Positions 1-5,354 of a stretch of 7,582 nt of DNA are shown here, piece by piece. A program made the translations under genes and the position numbers. Under the pieces are notes generated by a model. That model saw only the letters and a list, made by a program, of their open reading frames with translations, made no database searches and was not told the DNA's origin. How positions within the stretch are numbered: position 1 is the stretch's first letter; each line of letters opens with the position of its first letter. The stretch lies in contig HF994195.1 of NCBI GenBank assembly GCA_000436915.1, positions 27,003-34,584 on the forward strand, written 5' to 3'. This DNA comes from Prevotella sp. CAG:1092. GTDB taxonomy: Bacteria; Bacteroidota; Bacteroidia; Bacteroidales; Bacteroidaceae.

Positions 1-905
1 AGTCGCTTACCTGTAGCCATCATCTTAGGCCAGTTTTTCAACACCTCGCTTACTGAAGCTGGGTGCTCACGATCATCTGCTGTATTATCAGGTTCGTTAT
101 TGCCAAGAAGATTTGGCGATGTGCCATTAGATGCAAGATTCTCGAAACTTGGCCATCCCTCGTGGTGGTGTTGTACCACATATTCACGGTCTTTCCAGCT
201 ATTGTTTCCTGCATCCCAGTTGTAGCACCATGTGGTTTTCAGAGCATTATTAGCATCAGTACTATTACCACCAAAACCACGCTTGTTGGCATCATACCAT
301 CGCATTACTCTTACCGAAGTTACCTTTTGGTCAAGAATGGCAGGAAGATTAACCGTACGATTAGTTTTGTCGGCAATATATATACGGCTATAGCCTGTGC
401 CATCAGCACGAGTGTTGAGGCAAACCATATATCCACGACGGATAGAAAAAGAACGGATTTTGTTATTAAAAGGACCACCAGTAAGATTCATCATCGAAGA
501 TGAAGGCTTAACAGAAAGAAATTGTCCACCCTGGTCTATATCGGTATACAATTTCAAAGGAGCATCGGCTTCAGAGAAAGGAAGAATCATAGTGCCATTG
601 CGATGCAGACGCACTTGGCAGTTTTCGTCTTCCACAGCTGGTTGCCCATTAATTTTGATATAGGAAAGCCAATTAGAAGCTTCGCTTGGTTTTACTCCAT
701 GCAATATAACGATTGCATTTTCGGTATTTACGATGTCGACATTTCCTGTCTCCAAGAATGGAGTGGCAGAAGAAATTGCATAGTCGACATTGTCGGTAAT
801 GGAAACAGGAGTGCTCACCTGCTTCACATTTACTACGGTGTTGTCTGCATACGATATAAATGCAGCACAACTAAGCAGAATGGTTGATAAGATAGGTTTC
901 AACAT
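1..905 (-). CDS. Exported GH128-like glycoside hydrolase with beta/gamma-crystallin-like domain (3' end outside window)
   Basis: I translated this by hand: an open frame from ATG at 905 to the left edge, 301 residues, no stop, so the gene is partial. Residues 1-20 look like a type I signal peptide (hydrophobic ILSTILLSCAAFIS, cleavage probably after SYA), so the product is exported. Residues about 118-203 resemble a two-motif beta/gamma-crystallin fold: YTDIDQGGQF (120-129), NNKIRS (147-152) and DQKVTS (192-197), which are near-matches to the calcium-binding N/D-N/D-x-x-S/T-S clamp. From about 204 the sequence matches the Asl1-like/GH128 catalytic core (family of endo-beta-1,3-glucanases): WCYNWD (226-231), LLGNNEPD (266-273) with E271 as candidate acid/base, and VSEVLKNWPKMMATGKR (285-301). 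The nucleophile region lies beyond the edge. A glucan-cleaving role is inferred from the family. The gene has its own promoter just upstream and probably stands apart from the sigma operon. Confidence 0.75.
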   Translation of the reverse strand, partial: MLKPILSTILLSCAAFISYADNTVVNVKQVSTPVSITDNVDYAISSATPFLETGNVDIVNTENAIVILHGVKPSEASNWLSYIKINGQPAVEDENCQVRLHRNGTMILPFSEADAPLKLYTDIDQGGQFLSVKPSSSMMNLTGGPFNNKIRSFSIRRGYMVCLNTRADGTGYSRIYIADKTNRTVNLPAILDQKVTSVRVMRWYDANKRGFGGNSTDANNALKTTWCYNWDAGNNSWKDREYVVQHHHEGWPSFENLASNGTSPNLLGNNEPDNTADDREHPASVSEVLKNWPKMMATGKR

Positions 906-944
906 AAGTTGGTAAAATAAATAGTTGTTAGTTATTACAAGTTG

Positions 945-975
945 CAAAGATAACAAAAATTATTTTTACCACAAA
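945..975 (-). promoter_or_regulatory. Bacteroidota-type promoter for the GH128-like gene
   Basis: Read on the minus strand, there is a perfect -33 TTTG (972-975), a 19-bp spacer, and a perfect -7 TATCTTTG (945-952) matching TAnnTTTG. The predicted transcription start is near 940, giving a leader of about 35 nt before the ATG at 905. No Shine-Dalgarno sequence is visible in the AT-rich leader. The -33 box lies only a few bases after the stop of the preceding gene (979). Confidence 0.8.
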
Positions 976-978
976 GAC

Positions 979-1332
979 TTAAACGTCAAGATTTTCCTTT
1001 ATCAACCACAGCGAGCCATAGAGCACGGCGCATATCGTCGCCAAGAGCATCAATGGCGACACGCCACTAAGGTCGATAGAAATAAGATACGACATGATAT
1101 TGGCAAACATATTTTGCCAAACAACACGAAGAGAGGCTATGCCGCCGCATGTCAAAAACAACACTACGCCCAAGCATATGCACACTATCTGCCAGATGAT
1201 ATATGGGCGTGCCGACTGCTGCTGCGGTATGCACTGCATCACCTTTTCAGAAAATCCGTTGTCGGCTATCTGTTGCTTATGCTGGTCAAAGAATTGCTTC
1301 AACAATATATCATCTTTATTTTTCATATCCAT
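979..1332 (-). CDS. Small two-helix membrane protein, putative regulator of the overlapping ECF sigma factor
   Basis: 117 residues. The soluble N-terminus (1-42) contains LLKQFFDQHKQQIADNGFSE (10-29) and VMQCIP, a pattern I associate with DUF5056-type proteins encoded beside sigma factors in Bacteroidales; the family name is from memory and unverified. Membrane segments are at about 44-63 and 92-111. It starts inside the end of the ECF sigma gene (17 bp overlap), so the two are co-transcribed and probably translationally coupled. Either ATG 1332 (M1) or ATG 1326 (M3) could be the start. By position and shape it is a candidate anti-sigma factor, with a cytoplasmic N-terminal arm and a membrane anchor. 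However, the zinc-binding HxxxCxxC motif of classical ZAS anti-sigma factors is absent. The function is inferred from context only. Confidence 0.7.
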   Translation of the reverse strand: MDMKNKDDILLKQFFDQHKQQIADNGFSEKVMQCIPQQQSARPYIIWQIVCICLGVVLFLTCGGIASLRVVWQNMFANIMSYLISIDLSGVSPLMLLATICAVLYGSLWLIKENLDV

Positions 1333-1855
1333 TTTGTCTTAAAAAGGTTGAGAGTTTTTGTTTGCCTCTAAACAGGTGAGATTTCACGGTTCCTTGCGCC
1401 ATGCCTGTTATCTCTACTATTCTGTCTATAGGCTCGCCTTCGATAATCTGAAGTGTTATACATGTACGCTCATTTTCTGAGAGCAATGCCAAAGCATGAT
1501 AGATATCCATGCGCTCGGGGTCGTTGGCTATAGTACTACTCTTGCTCATAGCCTCCACACCATCCACATCGGCGACTGGATGTTGCCGCCTTGTGTAGTC
1601 GTAGAACACATTATAGGCTATACGAAACAACCAAGTAGAGAATCGCGAACGAGCCTGAAACTGATGCAAGCAAGTGTATGCCTTTATGAATGTGTCTTGT
1701 GCCAAGTCGTCGCTCAATGGCTCGTTGCCCAACGTCTGATTCAAGAAGAACCTTCTGATGGGCTGCTGATACTTCACGACAAGGCTATCGAAAGCCTTAT
1801 TGTCGTGAAGCATACGCACACGCGTAACGAGCATTATATCATTGACGAGAGACAT
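1316..1855 (-). CDS. ECF-family RNA polymerase sigma factor (sigma-70 regions 2 and 4 only)
   Basis: 179 residues, the usual ECF length. Region 2 spans about 20-92 and shows the core-binding/-10 recognition signature: DDLAQDTFIKAY (49-60), then FSTWLFRIAYNVFYDYTRR (72-90). A short linker (93-112) replaces region 3. Region 4 (about 113-172) has the -35-binding helix-turn-helix, including MAQGTVKSHLFRGKQKL (152-168). It directs RNA polymerase to a set of alternative promoters, probably in response to an envelope signal given its membrane-protein neighbours. M1 at 1855 is preferred over M8 because family members carry a comparable N-terminal segment. There is no TAnnTTTG box in the 57 bp upstream, which are almost all a heptamer array, so it is probably transcribed with the gene ending at 1913. 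It overlaps the next gene by 17 bp. Confidence 0.92.
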   Translation of the reverse strand: MSLVNDIMLVTRVRMLHDNKAFDSLVVKYQQPIRRFFLNQTLGNEPLSDDLAQDTFIKAYTCLHQFQARSRFSTWLFRIAYNVFYDYTRRQHPVADVDGVEAMSKSSTIANDPERMDIYHALALLSENERTCITLQIIEGEPIDRIVEITGMAQGTVKSHLFRGKQKLSTFLRQNGYEK

Positions 1856-1859
1856 GGTA

Positions 1860-1915
1860 GTGTTTTGTGTTTAATGTGTAGTGTTTAATGTGTAGTGTAT
1901 AGTGTTTAATGTTTA
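1860..1915 (+). repeat. Heptamer tandem array, 8 units of RTGTNTA, between membrane-protein gene and ECF sigma gene
   Basis: Eight head-to-tail 7-bp units without interruption: the first is GTGTTTT (1860-1866) and the other seven all fit RTGTNTA. It fills nearly the whole 57-bp spacer, starting 4 bp from the sigma ATG (1855) and running into the preceding gene, whose TAA stop (1913-1915) is part of the last unit. A second array of the same heptamer lies at 4698-4760 in the opposite orientation. Confidence 0.93.
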
Positions 1916-2707
1916 TTTTTCGTCGTTGTTTGTATTGTTGTTTTTCGACTGCTTACGCGAAATCACAATCTGACCTATGCCATAGCAAGCCACGAGGAAA
2001 CCGATACCTACGAGGACTGGGCTTTCTATTAACATACCCATAATTACCAAGCCAACGCCAATAGAAGTATTCTTCACGCCCTTTGCCCAATAGTCGACAG
2101 GAACAGGAGCTTTAGGCGCAGGAGCCGCTGTTGGCTGAGAGTGAGGTATTGCTGTTTGTTTATTTGCAGCACCGTCAGTAGACTCAGCAGTATAATCCTC
2201 AGCAGTATTGTCTGTTGGATTTGCGGCAGGGTTTGCCGTCATATTATTAAAGAATGACTGCACATTGGCATTTCTCGCTACGTCATCATTATGTCGCTTT
2301 ATAAACCATCTCACAATAAGGGCAAGCAAGACAAGAGGCAAAAGTATAATTGCGAAAACAAACACCGAAATCAAGAGAAATATCACTATGCCCCATATGC
2401 CAAAACTAAAAATCTGTGACATTAATTTAATAGGAATATCTCTGACGCTCTCATCCCAATCGTCGTCGTCCATATCGTAGGTATAAGTGGCGTTGGTTGA
2501 CGTGGTATCTACATCTGCTACTGCAGAGGTAGTATCCGAGAATGCCTCTATGGCATTGGCAGAGTCTGCTTTCTGGGTAGCCTTATTATCTACTTTTGTT
2601 GTTGTAGTTGTCGCTCCAGGATGATGGCGATGACGCTGAGCATCGGTAGGCAAAGAGAGACAAAGCATCAGGGATGCAATAACGGTGATAATGATTGAAT
2701 GTTTCAT
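1913..2707 (-). CDS. Exported/membrane protein with acidic patch and C-terminal DUF6249-like helix pair, first gene of the sigma operon
   Basis: 264 residues, no enzyme motif. Residues 1-23 look like a signal peptide (IIITVIASLMLCLSL, cleavage near TDA). They are followed by a low-complexity Thr/Ala/Asp-rich stretch (30-75) with a His-rich start (RHRHH) and an acidic patch DMDDDDWDE (78-86). A long hydrophobic segment covers about 103-135. A second disordered linker rich in Ala, Pro and Thr (145-204) leads to a compact C-terminal module: DYWAKG (205-210), then two closely spaced membrane segments (212-226 and 229-249) and a basic end. This module resembles DUF6249 of Bacteroidota membrane proteins (from memory, unverified). 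Being first in a sigma/anti-sigma-like operon suggests a sensing or envelope role, but the function is unknown. Its own promoter lies near 2769. The stop codon is supplied by the heptamer array. Confidence 0.85.
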   Translation of the reverse strand: MKHSIIITVIASLMLCLSLPTDAQRHRHHPGATTTTTKVDNKATQKADSANAIEAFSDTTSAVADVDTTSTNATYTYDMDDDDWDESVRDIPIKLMSQIFSFGIWGIVIFLLISVFVFAIILLPLVLLALIVRWFIKRHNDDVARNANVQSFFNNMTANPAANPTDNTAEDYTAESTDGAANKQTAIPHSQPTAAPAPKAPVPVDYWAKGVKNTSIGVGLVIMGMLIESPVLVGIGFLVACYGIGQIVISRKQSKNNNTNNDEK

Positions 2708-2764
2708 TGCTATACTGTTGTTTTAGTTATTTTTTATACGTTTGACGAAGTGGATGCTCATTTA

Positions 2765-2796
2765 GTTGCAAATATACGAAAAAAAAACTATTTTTG
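2765..2796 (+). promoter_or_regulatory. Promoter of the RsmF-folA pair
   Basis: The -7 box TATTTTTG (2789-2796) matches TAnnTTTG, with a -33-like GTTG (2765-2768) after a 20-bp spacer. The predicted start of transcription is near 2801, leaving a leader of about 19 nt to the ATG at 2820. This position argues against translation starting at the upstream in-frame TTG (2766), which would lie before the transcript begins. It overlaps the promoter of the divergent gene. Confidence 0.65.
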
Positions 2797-2804
2797 CATA
2801 CAAA
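2769..2804 (-). promoter_or_regulatory. Promoter of the membrane protein-ECF sigma-regulator operon
   Basis: On the minus strand TATATTTG (2769-2776) is a perfect TAnnTTTG -7 box, predicting a start near 2764 and a leader of about 57 nt. The -33 box is weak: a TTTG exists at 2801-2804 but with a 24-bp spacer, and nothing fits at 19-20 bp. A weak or factor-dependent promoter is possible. The -7 box lies between the -33 and -7 boxes of the plus-strand promoter. Confidence 0.5.
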
Positions 2805-2819
2805 ATTAATATACGCACC

Positions 2820-4100
2820 ATGACATTACCAAAAGACTTTGAACTATACACCCGCAATTTGATGGGTGAAAAGCTATACGAGGCTTTCAACCAAGGACTT
2901 TCCGAAGAGGCTCCTACAAGCATCCGCATAAACCCTTTTAAGGTTGATGCCGACAACATCATTCTTGGCAACGGCAACGAGCTTGTGCCATGGTGCAAAT
3001 ATGGTTATTATCTCAGCGGTCGACCTCCGTTCACCTTCGACCCTATGCTTCATTCTGGTGCCTACTATGTGCAGGAGGCATCGTCGATGTTCATCGACCA
3101 TGTCGTCCGCCAGACCTTCGGCTCTGAGCCTATGAATGTTCTCGACCTCTGCGCTGCTCCTGGTGGCAAGTCTACTTGCGCCATGTCGGCATTGCCTGAA
3201 GGAAGCATGCTTTTCAGCAACGAACCTATCCGCCCTCGTGCCATGGTGTTGGCTGAAAACATCACTAAGTTTGGCAAAGACAATATGGTGGTCACTAACA
3301 ACTATCCTGCCGACTACAAGAAAGCAAAGATGGTGTTTGATGCTATCATTGCAGATGTGCCATGCTCGGGCGAAGGAATGTTTCGCAAAGACGAGGGGGC
3401 GATAGCTGAATGGAGTACCGACAATGTGGAGAAATGCCGCAACTTGCAGCGTGAGATTGTTTCTGATATATGGAGCTGTCTGAAGCCTGGCGGCATCATG
3501 GTGTATTCCACTTGCACCTTCAATGCCCACGAGGATGAAGAGAATGCGGAGTGGATAGCTAAAGAGCTGGGTGCCGACTTCATAGAGGTGGAAACGGCTG
3601 AGGAATGGAATATCACTCCTGCTCTATGCGGCAACCTTCCTGCTTATCGCTTCATCCCTGGCATATCAAAGGGCGAGGGCCTCTTCATGACCATTCTTCG
3701 CAAACATGGCGACACTGGCAAGGCTGACAGCCAAAGGGATTTGCTGAAAGCGGCTGAGAAACGACTAAAGATTATTGCCAACGGCATAAAAGCGCCTGAG
3801 ATAAAGGGCAAGCAGATTATACCTGACCATAGCGAGGCTATGAGCATCATGAGGGATAAGGCTAAATATCCTACTGTAGACATCGACTATGCTCAGGCTA
3901 TTGCCTATCTTCGTCACGAGGCTATCACGCTCGATGCTGCGGCTCCTCGTGGCATAGTGTTGCTGACCTACAAGGATGTACCTCTTGGCTTTGCTAAAAA
4001 CTTGGGCAACAGGGCCAACAACCTCTATCCTCAAGAATGGAGAATTAAGAGTACTCACATTCCTGCCGACTTTAGCGATATCATATCATGGCAAAGATAA
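2820..4100 (+). CDS. rsmF: RsmF-like rRNA (cytosine-C5)-methyltransferase, NOL1/NOP2/Sun family
   Basis: 426 residues from ATG 2820. This S-adenosylmethionine-dependent enzyme methylates cytosine C5 in RNA; E. coli RsmF acts on 16S rRNA. The N-terminal FELYTRNLMG (7-16) is typical of Bacteroidales members. The catalytic domain shows DPMLHSGAYYVQEASSMF (74-91), the SAM-binding LDLCAAPGGKS (108-118), motif IV DVPCSGEGMF (179-188) with C182, and motif VI STCTF (230-234) with C232, so both cysteines expected in the m5C mechanism are present. The C-terminus (from about 330) contains GIVLLTYKDVPLGFAKN and an NLYPQEWRI stretch near the end, fitting the PUA-like RNA-binding domain of RsmF. An in-frame TTG at 2766 was rejected because it precedes the predicted transcription start. 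It overlaps folA by 13 bp. The exact target base in this organism is inferred from E. coli and not certain. Confidence 0.9.
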   Translation: MTLPKDFELYTRNLMGEKLYEAFNQGLSEEAPTSIRINPFKVDADNIILGNGNELVPWCKYGYYLSGRPPFTFDPMLHSGAYYVQEASSMFIDHVVRQTFGSEPMNVLDLCAAPGGKSTCAMSALPEGSMLFSNEPIRPRAMVLAENITKFGKDNMVVTNNYPADYKKAKMVFDAIIADVPCSGEGMFRKDEGAIAEWSTDNVEKCRNLQREIVSDIWSCLKPGGIMVYSTCTFNAHEDEENAEWIAKELGADFIEVETAEEWNITPALCGNLPAYRFIPGISKGEGLFMTILRKHGDTGKADSQRDLLKAAEKRLKIIANGIKAPEIKGKQIIPDHSEAMSIMRDKAKYPTVDIDYAQAIAYLRHEAITLDAAAPRGIVLLTYKDVPLGFAKNLGNRANNLYPQEWRIKSTHIPADFSDIISWQR

Positions 4101-4591
4101 ATATCATAGCTGCCATAGACAACAACAGGGCTATAGGCTATCAAAACAAGTTGCTGTTTCATATCGATGAGGATATGAAGCATTTCAAGCAGCTCACCAC
4201 GGGCCACACCATAGTGATGGGGCGTCGCACCTTCGAGTCATTGCCTAATGGTGCCCTACCCCATAGGCGCAATATTGTGGTTAGCACTACTATGAAACAA
4301 AGGGAGCTTGCAGAGGGCTACTCCTATCATAAGCTGCAGGGAATAGAGGTATTCTCAAGTCTCACCGAAGCCTTGGCTGCATGTGCCAACGAAGAAGACA
4401 TATATATAATAGGTGGCGAAAAGATATATCAGCAAGCCATCGCCATTGCCCATCGCCTCTACCTTACCATCATCGATGCCACAGCCCCCAATGCCGACGC
4501 ATGGTTTCCCTCCTTCGATGGTTGGCTGTTGAAAGAAGAATCCCCCCGCCAAGGCTATTCCTTTAGAGTTTATGAAAAGGTAAAAGGGTAA
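4088..4591 (+). CDS. folA: Dihydrofolate reductase
   Basis: 167 residues, normal length for bacterial DHFR. It reduces dihydrofolate to tetrahydrofolate with NADPH, for thymidylate, purine and methionine synthesis, in the cytoplasm. Visible motifs: INIIAAIDNNRAIGYQNKLL (4-23), DMKHFK (29-34) with D29 at the place of the catalytic Asp27 of E. coli and F33 at that of Phe31, TTGHTIVMGRRTFESLP (37-53) including the NADPH-binding segment, and YIIGGEKIYQQA (106-117). The usual LPW before the catalytic Asp is LLF here, a variation I regard as common in Bacteroidales. The start lies inside the methyltransferase gene, 13 bp before its stop (TCATGG...), with no Shine-Dalgarno sequence, suggesting coupled translation. 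The last residues KVKG and the TAA stop are encoded by the purine-rich octamer array that follows. No thymidylate synthase gene is seen in the window. Confidence 0.96.
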   Translation: MAKINIIAAIDNNRAIGYQNKLLFHIDEDMKHFKQLTTGHTIVMGRRTFESLPNGALPHRRNIVVSTTMKQRELAEGYSYHKLQGIEVFSSLTEALAACANEEDIYIIGGEKIYQQAIAIAHRLYLTIIDATAPNADAWFPSFDGWLLKEESPRQGYSFRVYEKVKG

Positions 4592-4622
4592 AAAAGTAAA
4601 AGGGTAAAAAGAGAAAAGAGGG
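4575..4622 (+). repeat. Degenerate A/G-rich octamer array at the end of folA
   Basis: About six imperfect units around AAAAGGGT (7, 8, 8, 8, 8 and 9 bp), for example at 4575, 4582, 4590, 4598, 4606 and 4614. The first two units are inside folA and give its last four residues and its TAA stop (4589-4591). The plus strand is purely A/G plus T at unit ends, so the minus strand is a T/C-rich run directly after the hairpin at 4617-4656. Confidence 0.8.
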
Positions 4623-4656
4623 TGTAGCAAAGTCATCATGCTTTGATACACCCTCT
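4617..4656. terminator. Bidirectional intrinsic terminator between convergent folA and lrp
   Basis: The left arm AGAGGGTGTA (4617-4626) pairs perfectly with TACACCCTCT (4647-4656). After one G/A mismatch the stem goes on with CAAAG (4628-4632) and CTTTG (4641-4645) around an 8-nt loop. For minus-strand transcripts (lrp) the hairpin is followed by a T-rich tract (the complement of the octamer array), a good intrinsic terminator. For plus-strand transcripts (folA) a moderately T-rich stretch follows (4657-4680). It is the only strong hairpin I found in the window. Confidence 0.8.
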
Positions 4657-4697
4657 GTCTATATTATTGTTTGTGTATTGTCTTGAGTTAAGTTATA

Positions 4698-4760
4698 AAA
4701 ACATTAAACACTAAACACTACACATTAAACATTACACATTAAACATTACACACTAAACAT
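4698..4760 (-). repeat. Heptamer tandem array, 9 units of RTGTNTA, at the end of lrp
   Basis: Read on the minus strand, nine uninterrupted 7-bp units run from 4760 to 4698; all fit RTGTNTA except the last (ATGTTTT). The first unit covers the final codons of the Lrp-family gene, and the TAG stop (4753-4755) is made at the junction of units 1 and 2. It is the same heptamer as at 1860-1915, in inverted orientation. Confidence 0.93.
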
Positions 4761-5265
4761 TCTCTGGCTCTTCATTTTCATCATCATCATCGTCGTCATC
4801 TGATAGATAGTCAGGAATAGGAATCTGACGATCAATAACAGCATTAAACGATACGATGGTTTCGCTACGAGAAAGACCTAATGGCTGTAGCTTATCGTGG
4901 ATGATGTTGAGCAAATGGTGGTTGTTGAGAGCATAGATTTTCACAAACATGTCGTAGCCACCAGTAGTATAGTGGCATTCCACAACCTCTGGTATCTGCT
5001 TCAATTTATCTACCACACTATCAAAATGAGAAGGGTCTTTAAGGAAAAGACCAACATACGCACATGTTTCGTAACCTATCTTCTCAGGATTGATTACAAA
5101 CTGCGAACCAAGCAGAATACCTGCACTAACAAGTTTCTGTATACGCTGATGGATAGCAGCACCACTAACGTTGCATGCTCGTGCCACCTCAAGGAAAGGA
5201 ACGCGTGCATCTTGTGCTATCATTCCAAGAATCTTCTTGTCGAGAGAGTCTAAACGATGTGACAT
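4753..5265 (-). CDS. Lrp/AsnC-family transcriptional regulator with poly-aspartate tail
   Basis: 170 residues. The N-terminal winged helix-turn-helix covers about 1-55: LDKKILGMIAQDARVPFLEV (8-27), VSGAAIHQRIQKLVSAGIL (33-51). The RAM/AsnC effector and oligomerisation domain covers about 64-145, with the turn VVECHYTTGGYDMFVKIYA (94-112) containing the characteristic GYD. Family members bind DNA as dimers to octamers and respond to amino acids or similar small ligands; the ligand here is unknown. The C-terminus is unusual: seven aspartates (156-162) followed by ENEEPENV, encoded by a GAT/GAC trinucleotide run and ending in the heptamer array. The gene has its own promoter with a dyad that could be an autoregulatory operator, and it follows the exbB-exbD operon without a visible terminator between. 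I do not equate it with E. coli Lrp itself. Confidence 0.93.
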   Translation of the reverse strand: MSHRLDSLDKKILGMIAQDARVPFLEVARACNVSGAAIHQRIQKLVSAGILLGSQFVINPEKIGYETCAYVGLFLKDPSHFDSVVDKLKQIPEVVECHYTTGGYDMFVKIYALNNHHLLNIIHDKLQPLGLSRSETIVSFNAVIDRQIPIPDYLSDDDDDDDENEEPENV

Positions 5266-5354
5266 TTAATAAAGTTTGTTTTATTGGTTGCTTACATGAT
5301 TACAAATAATTACATATAAGTCTTCACATAGGCAATTTGTTTATAATTTGTTTG

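Noticed and set aside
63..887. Plus-strand open frames of 88-148 codons antisense to the GH128-like gene
   Set aside because: No recognisable domains. The opposite strand has one continuous frame with signal peptide, domain motifs and a perfect promoter.
964..985. Weak palindrome GAC...GTC at the end of the gene stopping at 979, as a terminator
   Set aside because: The stem is too short and interrupted, and the stretch overlaps the clear promoter of the next gene.
1860..1915. Possible CRISPR or direct-repeat immunity array
   Set aside because: The period is 7 bp with no spacers and there are no cas genes. It is a simple tandem repeat.
2760..2771. 12-bp identity ATTTAGTTGCAA with the minus strand at 5379-5390, both at a -33 box
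   Set aside because: Several 12-mer matches are expected by chance in an AT-rich window of this size, and part of it is promoter consensus. Too weak to call a shared regulator site.
2766..2819. Upstream TTG start adding 18 residues to the methyltransferase
   Set aside because: It overlaps the -33/-7 promoter and lies before the predicted transcription start. Family members begin near the ATG at 2820.
2874..3530. 218-codon minus-strand open frame
   Set aside because: It lies wholly antisense to the conserved core of the rRNA methyltransferase. Its sequence is Ala/Arg/His-rich, as expected of a shadow frame.
4355..4651. 98-codon minus-strand open frame across the end of folA and the terminator
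   Set aside because: It would be translated through the hairpin and the array and is antisense to conserved DHFR motifs. A shadow frame.
5266..5354. AT-rich lrp leader of about 85 nt as a possible riboswitch or attenuator
   Set aside because: Only a 6-bp A/T stem near the start codon is visible, with no leader peptide or known riboswitch core.
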